From: Hartmannibacter diazotrophicus
GTDB lineage: Bacteria > Pseudomonadota > Alphaproteobacteria > Rhizobiales > Pleomorphomonadaceae
Length of the DNA stretch: 64,000 bases
Assembly: GCF_900231165.1 (NCBI RefSeq)
Contig: NZ_LT960614.1
Span: 248,001-312,000 of the forward strand
Reading direction: 5' to 3'
In this document: one piece after another, positions 23,954-33,947 of the stretch
How positions within the stretch are numbered: the stretch's first letter is position 1
Layout: each line of letters opens with the position of its first letter
The notes under the pieces: generated by a model
What the model was told of the DNA's origin: nothing
The model's database searches: none
Seen by the model: the letters and a program-made list of their open reading frames with translations, nothing else
Program-made: the position numbers and the translations under genes

Positions 23954-25516
23954 ATGCAGCAGATCGACATCCTCGTCATAGGCGCCGGTTCTGCCGGCTC
24001 GGTTCTCGCGGCGCGTCTTTCCGAAAACCCCGACGTCTCGGTGGTCGTCCTCGAAGCCGGTGACTTTCCCCGCGATCCCGACATTGCGATCCCGCAGATG
24101 TGGCCGATGCTGCAGGGCCGGGACTACGACTGGGCCTACGAGACCGTGCCGCAGCCCGGCACCGCGGGCCGGGTTCATCCCTGGCCGCGCGGGCGCATCG
24201 TCGGCGGATCGAGCTGCCTTCATGCCATGGGGCATTTTCGCGGCCATGCCGACGATTTCGCGCCTTGGGCCGAGGCGACCGGATCGCGGAAATGGTCCTA
24301 CGAGGGACTGCTCCCCTGGTTCAAGGCGACGGAGAGCTTTTCCGGCGGCGCGGGTCCCATGCACGGCGCCGACGGTCCCATGCCGGTGCGGCTGCCGGAC
24401 GACGAGGTGAGCCCGGTCGTGCGCGCCTATATGGCGGCGGGCGCCGAAATGGGCGTGCCAGTGATCGGCGACCACAATACCGGGCCGATGAAGGGCGTTG
24501 CCCCGAACTCGCTGATGATCCGGGACGGCAAGCGGGTCAGCGCCGCCGATGCCTTCCTGCTTCCGGCGTTGTCGCGACCCAATCTTACATTGATGACCGG
24601 CATCAAGGTGCATCGGCTGCTGGTCGAGGGAAATCGGGTCGCCGGCGTTCTCGCCGAAGTCGACGGCGAAAGGCGCGAGATCCGTGCCGGCCGGACGATC
24701 CTTGCAGCCGGCGCCATTGCCTCGCCGCTCCTGCTGATGCGCTCGGGCATAGGGCCCGCCGACGATCTGGCGAAGGCCGGCATCGCCTGCCGCCTTGACC
24801 GGCCGGAGGTCGGGCGCAACCTGCAGGACCATCTGCTCACCGCCGGCAATGTCTATCGCTCGCGCCGTCCCGTGCCGCCGTCGCGGCTGCAGCACTCCGA
24901 ATCGATGATGTATCTCGACGATGCCGATCCGACGATTGCCGACGGCGCGCCCTCCGTCGTCATTGGCTGCGTTGCGGCACCCACGGTGTCCGAATGCCTC
25001 GCGGCGCCAGACTACGGTAGCGCCTATTCCATCCTCTCCGGCGTGACGCATCCGACCAGCCGCGGCCGACTGACCGTGACCGGGCCGGACCTCGCGGACC
25101 CGCCGATGATCGACCCGGCCTATTTCTCGACCGAGAGCGATCGCCGGCTCGCCGTCCGCGCGCTAGAGCTTGCCCGCGAGGTCGGCCATCAGGCCGCGCT
25201 CGACGACTGGCGGGCGGAAGAAATCTATCCGGGCCCCGAAGTGCGTGATGCGAAGGGGCTGATGGCCTTCATCGAGAAGGCCGCCATCACCCATCACCAT
25301 CCGGTCGGCACCTGCCGCATGGGTGCCGACGACGACAGCGTGGTCGACGCGGATCTCAGGCTGCGCGGCTTTGAGGATGCCTATATCGTCGACGCCTCGG
25401 TGATGCCGACGCTGACCTCCGGCCCGATCCATGCGGCGATCCTGGCGATGGCGGCCTCCTTCGCCGACGAATTTTCAGCAACTTGGATGTCCGGCAAGGC
25501 GCGGGAGCCGGCTTGA
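23954..25516 (+). CDS. pno: GMC-family FAD oxidoreductase, probable pyridoxine 4-oxidase
   Basis: A 520-residue GMC flavoprotein. The FAD motif GAGSAGS lies near residues 10-16, followed by PWPRGRIVGGSSCLHAM (GMC signature 1), GAIASPLLLMRSG (signature 2) and the active-site region HHHPVGTCRMG with a later SGPIHAAI. It resembles pyridoxine 4-oxidase of Mesorhizobium and Microbacterium, which oxidises the 4-hydroxymethyl group to give pyridoxal. GGAGG precedes the ATG at 23954. GMC specificity is hard to read from sequence; the aminotransferase ppaT next door is the main support. Choline or other alcohol oxidation is the alternative. Confidence 0.78.
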   Translation: MQQIDILVIGAGSAGSVLAARLSENPDVSVVVLEAGDFPRDPDIAIPQMWPMLQGRDYDWAYETVPQPGTAGRVHPWPRGRIVGGSSCLHAMGHFRGHADDFAPWAEATGSRKWSYEGLLPWFKATESFSGGAGPMHGADGPMPVRLPDDEVSPVVRAYMAAGAEMGVPVIGDHNTGPMKGVAPNSLMIRDGKRVSAADAFLLPALSRPNLTLMTGIKVHRLLVEGNRVAGVLAEVDGERREIRAGRTILAAGAIASPLLLMRSGIGPADDLAKAGIACRLDRPEVGRNLQDHLLTAGNVYRSRRPVPPSRLQHSESMMYLDDADPTIADGAPSVVIGCVAAPTVSECLAAPDYGSAYSILSGVTHPTSRGRLTVTGPDLADPPMIDPAYFSTESDRRLAVRALELAREVGHQAALDDWRAEEIYPGPEVRDAKGLMAFIEKAAITHHHPVGTCRMGADDDSVVDADLRLRGFEDAYIVDASVMPTLTSGPIHAAILAMAASFADEFSATWMSGKAREPA

Positions 25517-25532
25517 AACGCACGCGGTCGTC

Positions 25533-27269
25533 TCAAGCGCTGCGCGGCTCCGCCATGTCGAGAGCCTGCGCTTCGACCAGCCGGCGATAGGTGCCGCCTG
25601 CCGCCATGAGGGCACCGTGGGCGCCTGTCTCGGCAATGCGTCCGTCCTCGACCACGACGATCCGGTCGGCGTTGCGGATGGTCGCGAGGCGGTGGGCGAT
25701 GACGAGCGACGTTCGCCCTTCGGCAAGCTCTGCCAACGCCTCCTGGATCGCGCGCTCGGTCTCGGTATCAAGCGCCGAGGTCGCCTCATCGAGGATCAGG
25801 ATCGGCGGGTTCTTCAGGAAGATGCGCGCGATCGAAACGCGCTGCTTCTGGCCGCCGGAGAGCTGGACGCCGCGCTCGCCGACGACGGCGTCAAGCCCGT
25901 CCGGCAGGTTGGCGATCAAACCGTCGAGCCGCGCCCGCCTTGCCGCCTCCATGATCTCGTCTTCACTGGCATCGAGCCGGCCATAAGCGATGTTTTCGCG
26001 CAAGGTGCCGGCAAAGAGAAACACGTCCTGCTGCACGATGCCGATCTGGCGTCGTAGCGATGCGAGTGTCAGGTCGCGGATATCGTGACCGTCGATGCGG
26101 ATCGCGCCACCGTCGACGTCGTAGAAGCGCGGGACGAGCGAGAGAAGCGTTGTTTTGCCTGCGCCGGACGGTCCGACGAAGGCGATGGTTTCGCCGGCCT
26201 CGATGTCGAGCGAAAGCCCTTTCAGGACCGGGCGCTCGGGCGTGTAGCCGAAGGTGACGTCGTCGAAGCGGATCGTGCCGACGAGGCGTTCGACGTCATC
26301 GGCGCCCGCGCGCTCGATGACGTCCGGCTCGGTTGCCATCAGATCCCGGAACCCCTGGAAGCCCGCAATGCCCTTCGGATAGGTCTCAATCACGGCCGCC
26401 ATCTTTTCCTGCGGCTGGTAGAAGACGTTGATGAGCAGCAGGAAACCGACGAATCCGCCGATGGAGAGGCTGCCGCGCGACACGAACCAGGCCCCGACAA
26501 GCAGCACCAGCACCTGCACGAGTCTGAGTCCCAGGTAGTGGATGGTGATGCTGCCGGCCATCAGACGGTAGGCGGCGAGCTTGGTCGTCATATAGGCGCG
26601 GTTGTCCTTGGCAAAAAGCGCCCGCTCGTAGTCCTCGTTGGCGAAGGCGCGCACGACCCGGGCGCCGCCGACATTCTCCTCGATCCGGGCATTGAAGGCG
26701 CCGACCCGGCCGAACTGGTCGCGCCAGTTCCGCGTCATCGCCTCGCCGTAGCGCAGCACCATGACGAGCACCAGCGGCACGACCACCAGTGTCACCGTCG
26801 CCAGAGGCACATGCACGCGGAACATCAGCATCAGAGCGCCGAGAAAGGTCATGATGGCGATGAAGACGTCCTCGGGGCCGTGGTGGGCGACTTCGCCGAT
26901 CTCCTCCAGATCCTTGGTCAGGCGGCCGATGAGATGTCCTGTCTTCTGCTTGTCGAAAAAGCGGAAGGAGAGCTTCTGCAGGTGGTCGAAGGCTTGCCGC
27001 CGCATCTCCGTCTCGATGCTGATGCCGAGAACGTGGCCCCAATAGGTAACGACAGCCATCAGGCCCGCATTGACGATATAAACGACAATGAGGCCGGCGA
27101 TGGCCAGCAGGATGAGGCTCCAGTCGCCGCTCGGCAGCAGCTTGTCGACAAAGGCGGCCACGGCCAGTGGAAAGCTGAGGGTCAGCAGACCGGAAAGGAC
27201 CGCGCAGCCGAAATCGAGAAGGAAGAGGCGCTTGTAGGGCGCATAGTAGGCGAAGAAGTCTTTCAGCAC
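25533..27269 (-). CDS. ABC exporter, fused membrane and ATPase domains (MsbA/MDR half-transporter type)
   Basis: A 578-residue half-transporter. Residues about 1-300 form a six-helix exporter domain; the ATPase domain follows with Walker A GPSGAGKTT, Q-loop VQQDVFLFAG, signature LSGGQKQRVSIAR, Walker B ILILDEATSALD and a switch His in VIAHRLATI. It should work as a homodimer for lipids or drugs. It ends 16 bases from the oxidase gene, convergent with it, so it is not part of that operon. The substrate is unknown. Confidence 0.9.
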   Translation of the reverse strand: MLKDFFAYYAPYKRLFLLDFGCAVLSGLLTLSFPLAVAAFVDKLLPSGDWSLILLAIAGLIVVYIVNAGLMAVVTYWGHVLGISIETEMRRQAFDHLQKLSFRFFDKQKTGHLIGRLTKDLEEIGEVAHHGPEDVFIAIMTFLGALMLMFRVHVPLATVTLVVVPLVLVMVLRYGEAMTRNWRDQFGRVGAFNARIEENVGGARVVRAFANEDYERALFAKDNRAYMTTKLAAYRLMAGSITIHYLGLRLVQVLVLLVGAWFVSRGSLSIGGFVGFLLLINVFYQPQEKMAAVIETYPKGIAGFQGFRDLMATEPDVIERAGADDVERLVGTIRFDDVTFGYTPERPVLKGLSLDIEAGETIAFVGPSGAGKTTLLSLVPRFYDVDGGAIRIDGHDIRDLTLASLRRQIGIVQQDVFLFAGTLRENIAYGRLDASEDEIMEAARRARLDGLIANLPDGLDAVVGERGVQLSGGQKQRVSIARIFLKNPPILILDEATSALDTETERAIQEALAELAEGRTSLVIAHRLATIRNADRIVVVEDGRIAETGAHGALMAAGGTYRRLVEAQALDMAEPRSA

Positions 27270-28066
27270 GTCTGTTCGGTCCGTCGATCGGTCTGGTGTC
27301 GGAGAGCGTTACCGCCGCCAGGTTGCCGTGCGTATGGGCAGAAGGGGCTGCACGCTGAAGAATTGACGAATGGGCCGAGCTCCGATGCGCCGGCGAACCG
27401 TCGTTCGTCCATGGCTGCCTTCGAGAGTGTCTCAGCGAGAGGAGGAAAGTCTTGTGGCAGGCCAAAGCCGAGCCCGCAAGGCAACGTTTTGTGCAATGAC
27501 GGCGATGTGACTGTTGGCCGGCGCATGGACGTTCCCGGTGAGGGCCGCTTGCCGTGTGGGCGGCCGCGAAAATCACCCCGGAGTCTCTAACTCCTGCGCT
27601 CCCGACCGGCAGCAAGATCGGATATTGAGGATTTCAATTATGTAAAAATGGAATTTTTATGTCATTAACGGAGTGGTGTTATGTTGCCCCGCCGGGTCGT
27701 GGTTGCATGGCGGGAGGTGACGTGTAAGCGACAGAACTGTCGGCGGAAAGCATAGTCTATAAAGGTCTTCCGGTGGAGCGATGATGTGGGCTCTTGCGGT
27801 TCGGGCGTCTGGGGTCTGGTATGGATCGCGTGTTGACGTTTGAACAATTATGGAATAAAAATTCTGAAAAATTCTCGTGACCTTTCTGCCTTCTCCTCTA
27901 AAGAGTCGGGCGAGCATGGTTTCCGGCGCAAAACGGGCGGATGGGGGATATGGACCGTTGGAGGTCCGTCGTTCATCCTCGGGGCGCGGCGGCGAACCGG
28001 AAAGCGCCGGCAGCGCCCGGACGGCAAGGGCGCGATATCGGGAAAGACGCTGAGGGAAAAGAAGAC
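27270..28066. other. Long A+T-rich intergenic region before iolD
   Basis: About 800 bases without a believable gene; the short frames present have no homology I recognise and no ribosome sites. The part from 27630 to 27890 is clearly A+T-rich and holds ATGGAATTTTTATG near 27650 and ATGGAATAAAAATTCTG near 27850. These GGAA-containing repeats could be sites for IolR, whose rhizobial consensus I recall as GGAA-N6-GGAA, but the match is not exact. Two divergent promoters could lie here. Confidence 0.5.
27833..27861 (+). promoter_or_regulatory. Predicted promoter of iolD
   Basis: TTGACG (27833-27838) and TAAAAA (27856-27861) are spaced by 17 bases in an A+T-rich stretch, about 205 bases before the iolD start. 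The -10 box overlaps one of the ATGGAAT repeats, so a repressor bound there would block it. Confidence 0.5.
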
Positions 28067-29920
28067 ATGAGCCAGAAGACGGTACGCCTGACGATGGCTC
28101 AGGCCATCGTGAAATTCCTCAGCCGCCAAATGACCGAGATCGACGGCCAAAAAGTCCCGATCTTCGGCGGCGTCTTCGCGATCTTCGGCCACGGCAATGT
28201 CGCCGGCATCGGCGAGGCGCTCTACGCGGCACGGGGCGAGATCACGACCTACCGCGCCCAGAACGAACAGGGCATGGCCAACGCGGCCACGGCCTTTGCC
28301 AAGGCCAATTTCCGCTCGCGCTTCATGGCCTGCACCACCTCCATCGGACCCGGCGCCCTCAACATGGTGACGTCCGCGGCCATGGCGCACGCCAACCGCC
28401 TGCCGATCCTTTTCCTGCCCGGCGACGTCTTCGCGGGCCGCCAGCCGGATCCCGTCCTGCAGCAGGTGGAAGACTTTGGCGACGGCACCGTCGGCGCGAC
28501 CGATTGCTTCCGTCCGGTCTCGCGCTATTTCGACCGCATGACGCGGCCCGAGCAGATCGTTCCGGCCCTGCGCCGAGCCATGCAGGTGCTGACCGACCCG
28601 GCCGAATGCGGCCCCGTCACCCTGGCCCTCTGTCAGGACGTCCAGTCCGAGGCTTTCGACTATCCGGAGAGCTTCTTTGCCGAAAAGGTCTGGAAGCCGC
28701 GCCGCATCGAGCCGGACGCCGACGAACTTGAAACCGCCATCGACATCATCCGGAAGGCGAAGAAGCCGGTCGTCATTGCCGGCGGCGGCATTCTCTACTC
28801 CCGGGCGACCGAGACGCTGAAGGCCTTCGCCGAGGCGCACGACATTCCGGTCTGCGAGACCCATGGCGGCAAGTCCTCGCTGCCGCATGCCCATCCGCTC
28901 AACATGGGCGCCGTCGGCGTAACCGGTTCGTCCGCCTCCAACGTGCTGGTGGAAGACTGCGATGTCCTGATCGCCGCCGGCACGCGCCTTGCCGATTTCA
29001 CCACCGGCTCATGGGCTCTCTTCAAGAATCCGGACCTCAAGATCGTCGGTCTCAACGTCCAGCCCTTCGACGCGCACAAGCACGACGCCTTGCCGCTCGT
29101 CTGCGATGCGAAGGTCGGCCTCGAACTGATCTCGAAGGCGCTCGGCTCCCATCGCTTCGATCCCGCCTGGGTGGAGAAGGCGCAATCCGCCAAGGCCGTC
29201 TGGATGAAGGCGGCCGACGCTGCGATCGCGCCGACCAACGCCGAGCGCCCATCCGATGCCCAGGTGATCGGCGCGGTCCATCGCGCCCGCAACGGCGAGA
29301 ACACGCTGCTCGTTTGCGCGGCGGGCGGACTTCCGGGTGAGTTGCACAAGCTCTGGCAGGCGCAAAAGCCCGGCGGCTACCACATGGAATACGGCTTCTC
29401 GACCATGGGCTACGAGATCGCCGGCGGTTTCGGCGTCAAGCTGGCCCACCCTGAGGCGGACGTCGTCGTCATGGTCGGCGACGGGTCCTACATGATGCTG
29501 AATTCGGAGGTCTATTCCTCCATCATGGCCGGCACCAAGATCACCGTCGTGCTGCTGGACAACGCCGGCTTCGGCTGCATCAACCGCCTGCAGATGGCCT
29601 GCGGCGGCGCCAACTTCAACAATCTCCTTGCCGATACCCATCACGTCGAACTGCCCCAGATCGACTTTGCCGCCCATGCTGCCGCGATGGGGGCAAAGGC
29701 GCTGAAAGTGAAATCCATCGCGGATCTGGAAGAAGCCCTGAAGGCAACGAAGGACGAACCGCGCACCACGGTCATCGTCATCGACACCGACCCGCTGATC
29801 ACCACCGAGGCCGGCGGCCATTGGTGGGATGTGGCCGTGCCCGAAGTCTCGGGCCGTGCGGAGGTCAACGAGGCCCGCAAGGGCTACGAGAAGGCGCGCC
29901 TTGCTCAGCGTGTCGGCTGA
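28067..29920 (+). CDS. iolD: 3D-(3,5/4)-trihydroxycyclohexane-1,2-dione acylhydrolase (inositol catabolism)
   Basis: A 617-residue thiamine-diphosphate enzyme. N-terminal pyrimidine-binding region (AQAIVKFLSRQMTEIDG, then ARGEITTYRAQNEQGMANAA with the catalytic Glu-containing type of helix), middle Rossmann domain, and a C-terminal cofactor domain with VGDGSYMMLNSEV ... DNAGFGC. This matches IolD, which opens the diketo-inositol ring to 5-deoxy-glucuronate. The ATG at 28067 has GAGGG about 10 bases upstream; the longer frame has no support. iolB follows 44 bases later. In most rhizobia iolC lies before iolD and iolE between iolD and iolB; neither is here. Confidence 0.92.
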   Translation: MSQKTVRLTMAQAIVKFLSRQMTEIDGQKVPIFGGVFAIFGHGNVAGIGEALYAARGEITTYRAQNEQGMANAATAFAKANFRSRFMACTTSIGPGALNMVTSAAMAHANRLPILFLPGDVFAGRQPDPVLQQVEDFGDGTVGATDCFRPVSRYFDRMTRPEQIVPALRRAMQVLTDPAECGPVTLALCQDVQSEAFDYPESFFAEKVWKPRRIEPDADELETAIDIIRKAKKPVVIAGGGILYSRATETLKAFAEAHDIPVCETHGGKSSLPHAHPLNMGAVGVTGSSASNVLVEDCDVLIAAGTRLADFTTGSWALFKNPDLKIVGLNVQPFDAHKHDALPLVCDAKVGLELISKALGSHRFDPAWVEKAQSAKAVWMKAADAAIAPTNAERPSDAQVIGAVHRARNGENTLLVCAAGGLPGELHKLWQAQKPGGYHMEYGFSTMGYEIAGGFGVKLAHPEADVVVMVGDGSYMMLNSEVYSSIMAGTKITVVLLDNAGFGCINRLQMACGGANFNNLLADTHHVELPQIDFAAHAAAMGAKALKVKSIADLEEALKATKDEPRTTVIVIDTDPLITTEAGGHWWDVAVPEVSGRAEVNEARKGYEKARLAQRVG

Positions 29921-29964
29921 TCGCACTGGGTGGTTGGTGCGGGAAAGGCCGGGAAGGATAAGTC

Positions 29965-30765
29965 ATGCCGAATTTGAAGGTGAAGCCGAAGGGCGACCGC
30001 GGCCTCGTGCACGAGATCACGCCGGAGAGCGCCGGTTGGGGCTATGTCGGCTTCGCGCTCCACAAGTTGCAGCCCGGAGAGACGGTCGCGGCCGAAACCG
30101 GTGACCGCGAGGTCTGCATCGTCTTCGTCAGTGGCAAGGGAAAGGTCTCGGCCGAGGCCAGGGACTTCGGCGAGATCGGCGGACGCATGTCGCCCTTCGA
30201 GGGGCCGCCGCATGCGGTCTATGTCCCGATGGGCTCCGGATACTCGGTCACGGCGACGACCGAGGCGGAGGTTGCCATCTGCTCCGCGCCGGGCGGCGGT
30301 GCGCATGAGGCGCGCCATATCCCGCCGGGCACCCATCCGCAGATGACGCGCGGCAAGGCCACCAACACGCGCTATGTCACAAACATCATGCCGGAGGACG
30401 ATGGCGCCGCGCATGCGCTCCTTGTGGTCGAGGTGATTACGCCCGGCGGTCACACCTCGTCTTATCCGCCGCACAAGCACGACGAGGACGACCTGCCGCG
30501 CGAAAGCTATCTGGAGGAGACCTACTACCACCGCTTCCACCCGGCCCAGGGCTTCGCCATGCAGCGCGTCTATACGGACGATCGTTCTCTGGACGAGACG
30601 ATGGCGGTGGAGGATGGCGACGTGGTGATGGTGCCGAAGGGCTACCATCCGGTCGCGGCCATCCACGGCTATGACAGCTATTACCTCAACGTCATGGCCG
30701 GCCCGCACCGGGTGTGGAAGTTCCACAACGCACCCGAGCACGCGTGGCTCTTCACGGGTGTCTGA
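29965..30765 (+). CDS. iolB: 5-deoxy-glucuronate isomerase (inositol catabolism)
   Basis: A 266-residue bicupin of the IolB family. Typical stretches are ITPESAGWGYVGFALHKLQPGE at the N-terminus and the metal-binding VEVITPGGHTSSYPPHKHDEDDLP, ESYLEETYYHRFHP region, whose His and Glu bind the metal. It converts 5-deoxy-D-glucuronate to 5-dehydro-2-deoxy-D-gluconate. It follows iolD on the same strand and should be cotranscribed. About 210 bases with no gene follow before kbp. Confidence 0.93.
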   Translation: MPNLKVKPKGDRGLVHEITPESAGWGYVGFALHKLQPGETVAAETGDREVCIVFVSGKGKVSAEARDFGEIGGRMSPFEGPPHAVYVPMGSGYSVTATTEAEVAICSAPGGGAHEARHIPPGTHPQMTRGKATNTRYVTNIMPEDDGAAHALLVVEVITPGGHTSSYPPHKHDEDDLPRESYLEETYYHRFHPAQGFAMQRVYTDDRSLDETMAVEDGDVVMVPKGYHPVAAIHGYDSYYLNVMAGPHRVWKFHNAPEHAWLFTGV

Positions 30766-30976
30766 CGCCTGGTGATGGTCCGGCAGGGTCTCGCAGCAAG
30801 GCCATGTGGCAAAGCAGTCCCTCGGGCAAGAAATTTCGGTTGATCGTCCCAGATGTGGCCTGATGTCATGGAGTTGTGCCCTGATCCGGCGAAGATGTTG
30901 TGCACAGAACGCAAGAGCGGTTGCAATTGCCGCGGGAGGGTCGTTCCATGCACATCATTCAGCCAGGGAGATAACA

Positions 30977-31429
30977 ATGGGCCTGTTCAGTTTCATCAAG
31001 TCAGCCGGAAAGAAACTCGGTCTTGGAGGCGACGACGAGGCGCCGGATGCCGAGGCCGTCAAGAAGGAACTTGCGTCGCACGATCTCGGAACCGAGGGCG
31101 TCGAGGTCGAGGTTGTCGACGACAAGGTCGTGCTGAAGGGCGCCGTCAAGGATCAGTCCGCCTTTGAGAAGGCCATCGTCGCCGTTGGCAACACGCTCGG
31201 CATTGCGTCGGTCGAGGCAGCCGAACTGAAGGTCGCCGATGCGCCGGCCGCCGAGCCGGTGTTCTATACGGTCGAAAAGGGCGACACGCTCTGGAAGATC
31301 GCCGAGGAACAGTATGGCAAGGGCAAGGGGCCGAAATACGAAGGGATCTTCGAGGCCAACAAGCCGATGCTGACGCACCCGGACAAGATCTACCCGGGTC
31401 AGGTCCTGCGAATTCCGCCGCTCGACTGA
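30977..31429 (+). CDS. kbp: Potassium-binding protein Kbp (BON-LysM)
   Basis: A 150-residue cytoplasmic protein that matches E. coli Kbp (YgaU): the opening MGLFSFIKSAGKKL, a BON domain (about 25-85), and a LysM domain (about 95-148) ending EANKPMLTHPDKIYPGQVLRIP, almost the same as in E. coli. Kbp binds K+ and changes shape with its concentration. The start is the ATG at 30977 with GGGAG upstream; the longer frame to 30806 is not needed. A terminator follows at 31502, so the gene is monocistronic. Confidence 0.93.
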   Translation: MGLFSFIKSAGKKLGLGGDDEAPDAEAVKKELASHDLGTEGVEVEVVDDKVVLKGAVKDQSAFEKAIVAVGNTLGIASVEAAELKVADAPAAEPVFYTVEKGDTLWKIAEEQYGKGKGPKYEGIFEANKPMLTHPDKIYPGQVLRIPPLD

Positions 31430-31501
31430 GCTAGCGGGACGACGATGCCGCCCGAAGCATATCGCTGTCTCGGGCCGCATCCACAAAGGCAAATGCCATG
31501 G

Positions 31502-31535
31502 AGCACGTCGCATGAGTTGCGGCGTGCTTTTTTTT
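31502..31535 (+). terminator. Intrinsic terminator downstream of kbp
   Basis: AGCACGTCGC (31502-31511) pairs with GCGGCGTGCT (31519-31528) through a 10-bp stem with one T-G pair and a 7-base loop, followed by eight T. It separates kbp from the convergent tonB operon. Confidence 0.85.
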
Positions 31536-31569
31536 CTTCAGGACGTAGCGGAACGGACAACCGGGCGGA

Positions 31570-32553
31570 TTACCGGTCGAAACGCACCGGCAGCTTGAGC
31601 TGAAGGGCATTCTGGCCGAGATCGTCCGGGAAGGCTGGCATCGATCCTGCCCGCCGCACCATCGCGACGGCTGCGGCATCCAGATCCGCATTGCCGGAAC
31701 TGTGCGAAATCTGGACGGCGGAAAGCTGGCCGGAGGCCGCGACCGTGAAGCTGACGACGGTCGGACGGCTCGTGGCGGCGTCGCGATCCACCGACCGGCG
31801 CTGACGCATGATCCGGGCGCGCACCTTGGCGACATAGCTCTTCAGCGCATTGGGATCGGACTGTCCGCTGCCCGACGCCTTGCGCGATTCGATCGCCGCC
31901 GGCGACGGGCTCGCCGGCGCTGCCCTCTTCTGCACTTTCGCGGGCTTCGTGCTGGCGGTCTTGGTCCGCTGTTGCGGGGCGGGCGGCTTCGGCCGTGCCG
32001 TCGGAAGAGCAGGGGCAAGAGCGACATCGGAAACGACGGCCTCGACCGGATCCACCGGCGTCGCCTCTGCGATGGCCACCTCCTCGACCGGCTGGGCGGT
32101 CTCCTCCGGCGGCATGTCGAGCGGCGGCGTATCCTCAAGCGGCGGCATGTCGGGGGCGTCGATGCTTTCCACGGCCGGAGGCGGCTCAAAAGGCGAGTCC
32201 GTCACGGCCGCCATGTCGGGTGGGACGTCGCTGGACATCTCTGCCGGCACGTCTTGCGGCCTTTCGGCGGCAACGGCCATGGAAGCGATGCTTTCTACGC
32301 TTTCGGCCGGCGGCAGGGCCAGATCCGGAGGCAGGTCGATCATCACCACAGCTTCCGGCGCGGGCGAGGCGTCCTGGGGCGGGGTGCGGTCAAACAGCAT
32401 CGCGCCAACGCCGGCATGCAGGGCGATGACAGCCATGAACGCCAGTCCCCAGGGCGCACCCTTCTCCTTGCTCTCGCCTTGCTCGACACTGCTGAACGAC
32501 GGCCATGCAGGCATCGGGGGCATTCGATCCGCCATGCCGTGCGCCATCGTCAT
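31570..32553 (-). CDS. tonB: TonB-family energy transducer
   Basis: A 327-residue TonB protein. A cytoplasmic start is followed by one membrane helix (about 34-52), a long Pro/Glu/Ala-rich periplasmic spacer (about 60-230, many PP and DMPP repeats) and a C-terminal TonB domain (about 240-327; YVAKVRARIMRQRRSV, VSFTVAASGQ, SSGNADLDAAAVAMVRRA). It carries proton-motive energy to outer-membrane receptors for iron compounds. Its ATG overlaps the exbD stop by 4 bases. It is the last gene of the hypothetical-exbB-exbD-tonB operon under a predicted iron box. Confidence 0.9.
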   Translation of the reverse strand: MTMAHGMADRMPPMPAWPSFSSVEQGESKEKGAPWGLAFMAVIALHAGVGAMLFDRTPPQDASPAPEAVVMIDLPPDLALPPAESVESIASMAVAAERPQDVPAEMSSDVPPDMAAVTDSPFEPPPAVESIDAPDMPPLEDTPPLDMPPEETAQPVEEVAIAEATPVDPVEAVVSDVALAPALPTARPKPPAPQQRTKTASTKPAKVQKRAAPASPSPAAIESRKASGSGQSDPNALKSYVAKVRARIMRQRRSVDRDAATSRPTVVSFTVAASGQLSAVQISHSSGNADLDAAAVAMVRRAGSMPAFPDDLGQNALQLKLPVRFDR

Positions 32554-32992
32554 GGCAGAAGACCGCCGACGCCTGAGCCGGGCGCCGTTTCGAGGCCGAC
32601 GAGCGCGATCTTCAGGTAGCCCGCCGCGCGCAGCGCGTTCATGATCGACATCAGGTCGCCATAGGCGACCGCCTTGTCGGCCCTCAGGAACACCCGTTCG
32701 TCGTGATTGCCTCCGGTGAAGGCGTCGATCGCGCCGGCAAGCCTGTCGCGCGTCACACTGTCGTTTCCGATCGCCAAGGTCAGGTCTTCCTTCACGGTGA
32801 GATAGAGCGGCTTGTCGGGGCGCCTGGCCTCCGGAGCGGAGGAGCCCGGCAGGTCGACGTTGACGTCGACGGTTGCAAGCGGGGCCGCCACCATGAAGAT
32901 GATCAGCAGCACCAGCATCACGTCGATGAAGGGCGTCACGTTGATCTCGTGCGCCTCGGCCATGTCGTCGCCGTCGTCGAGGGAACCGGCCA

Positions 32993-32993
<1 letters not shown>
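32550..32993 (-). CDS. exbD: Biopolymer transport protein ExbD
   Basis: A 147-residue ExbD: short cytoplasmic start, one membrane helix with the key Asp in INVTPFIDVMLVLLIIFMV, then a periplasmic domain. The Asp in FIDVMLV carries protons in the ExbBD motor. The start overlaps the exbB stop codon by one base (TGATG) and its end overlaps tonB, so all three are translationally coupled. Confidence 0.93.
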
Positions 32994-33943
<950 letters not shown>

Positions 33944-33947
33944 CTCG

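Noticed and set aside
26085-27590. Plus-strand open frame opposite the ABC exporter
   Set aside because: Antisense to a gene with all ABC motifs; composition is shadow-like.
27657-27917. Short minus-strand frame in the iolD upstream gap
   Set aside because: No ribosome site, no recognisable product, and it covers the predicted iolD promoter.
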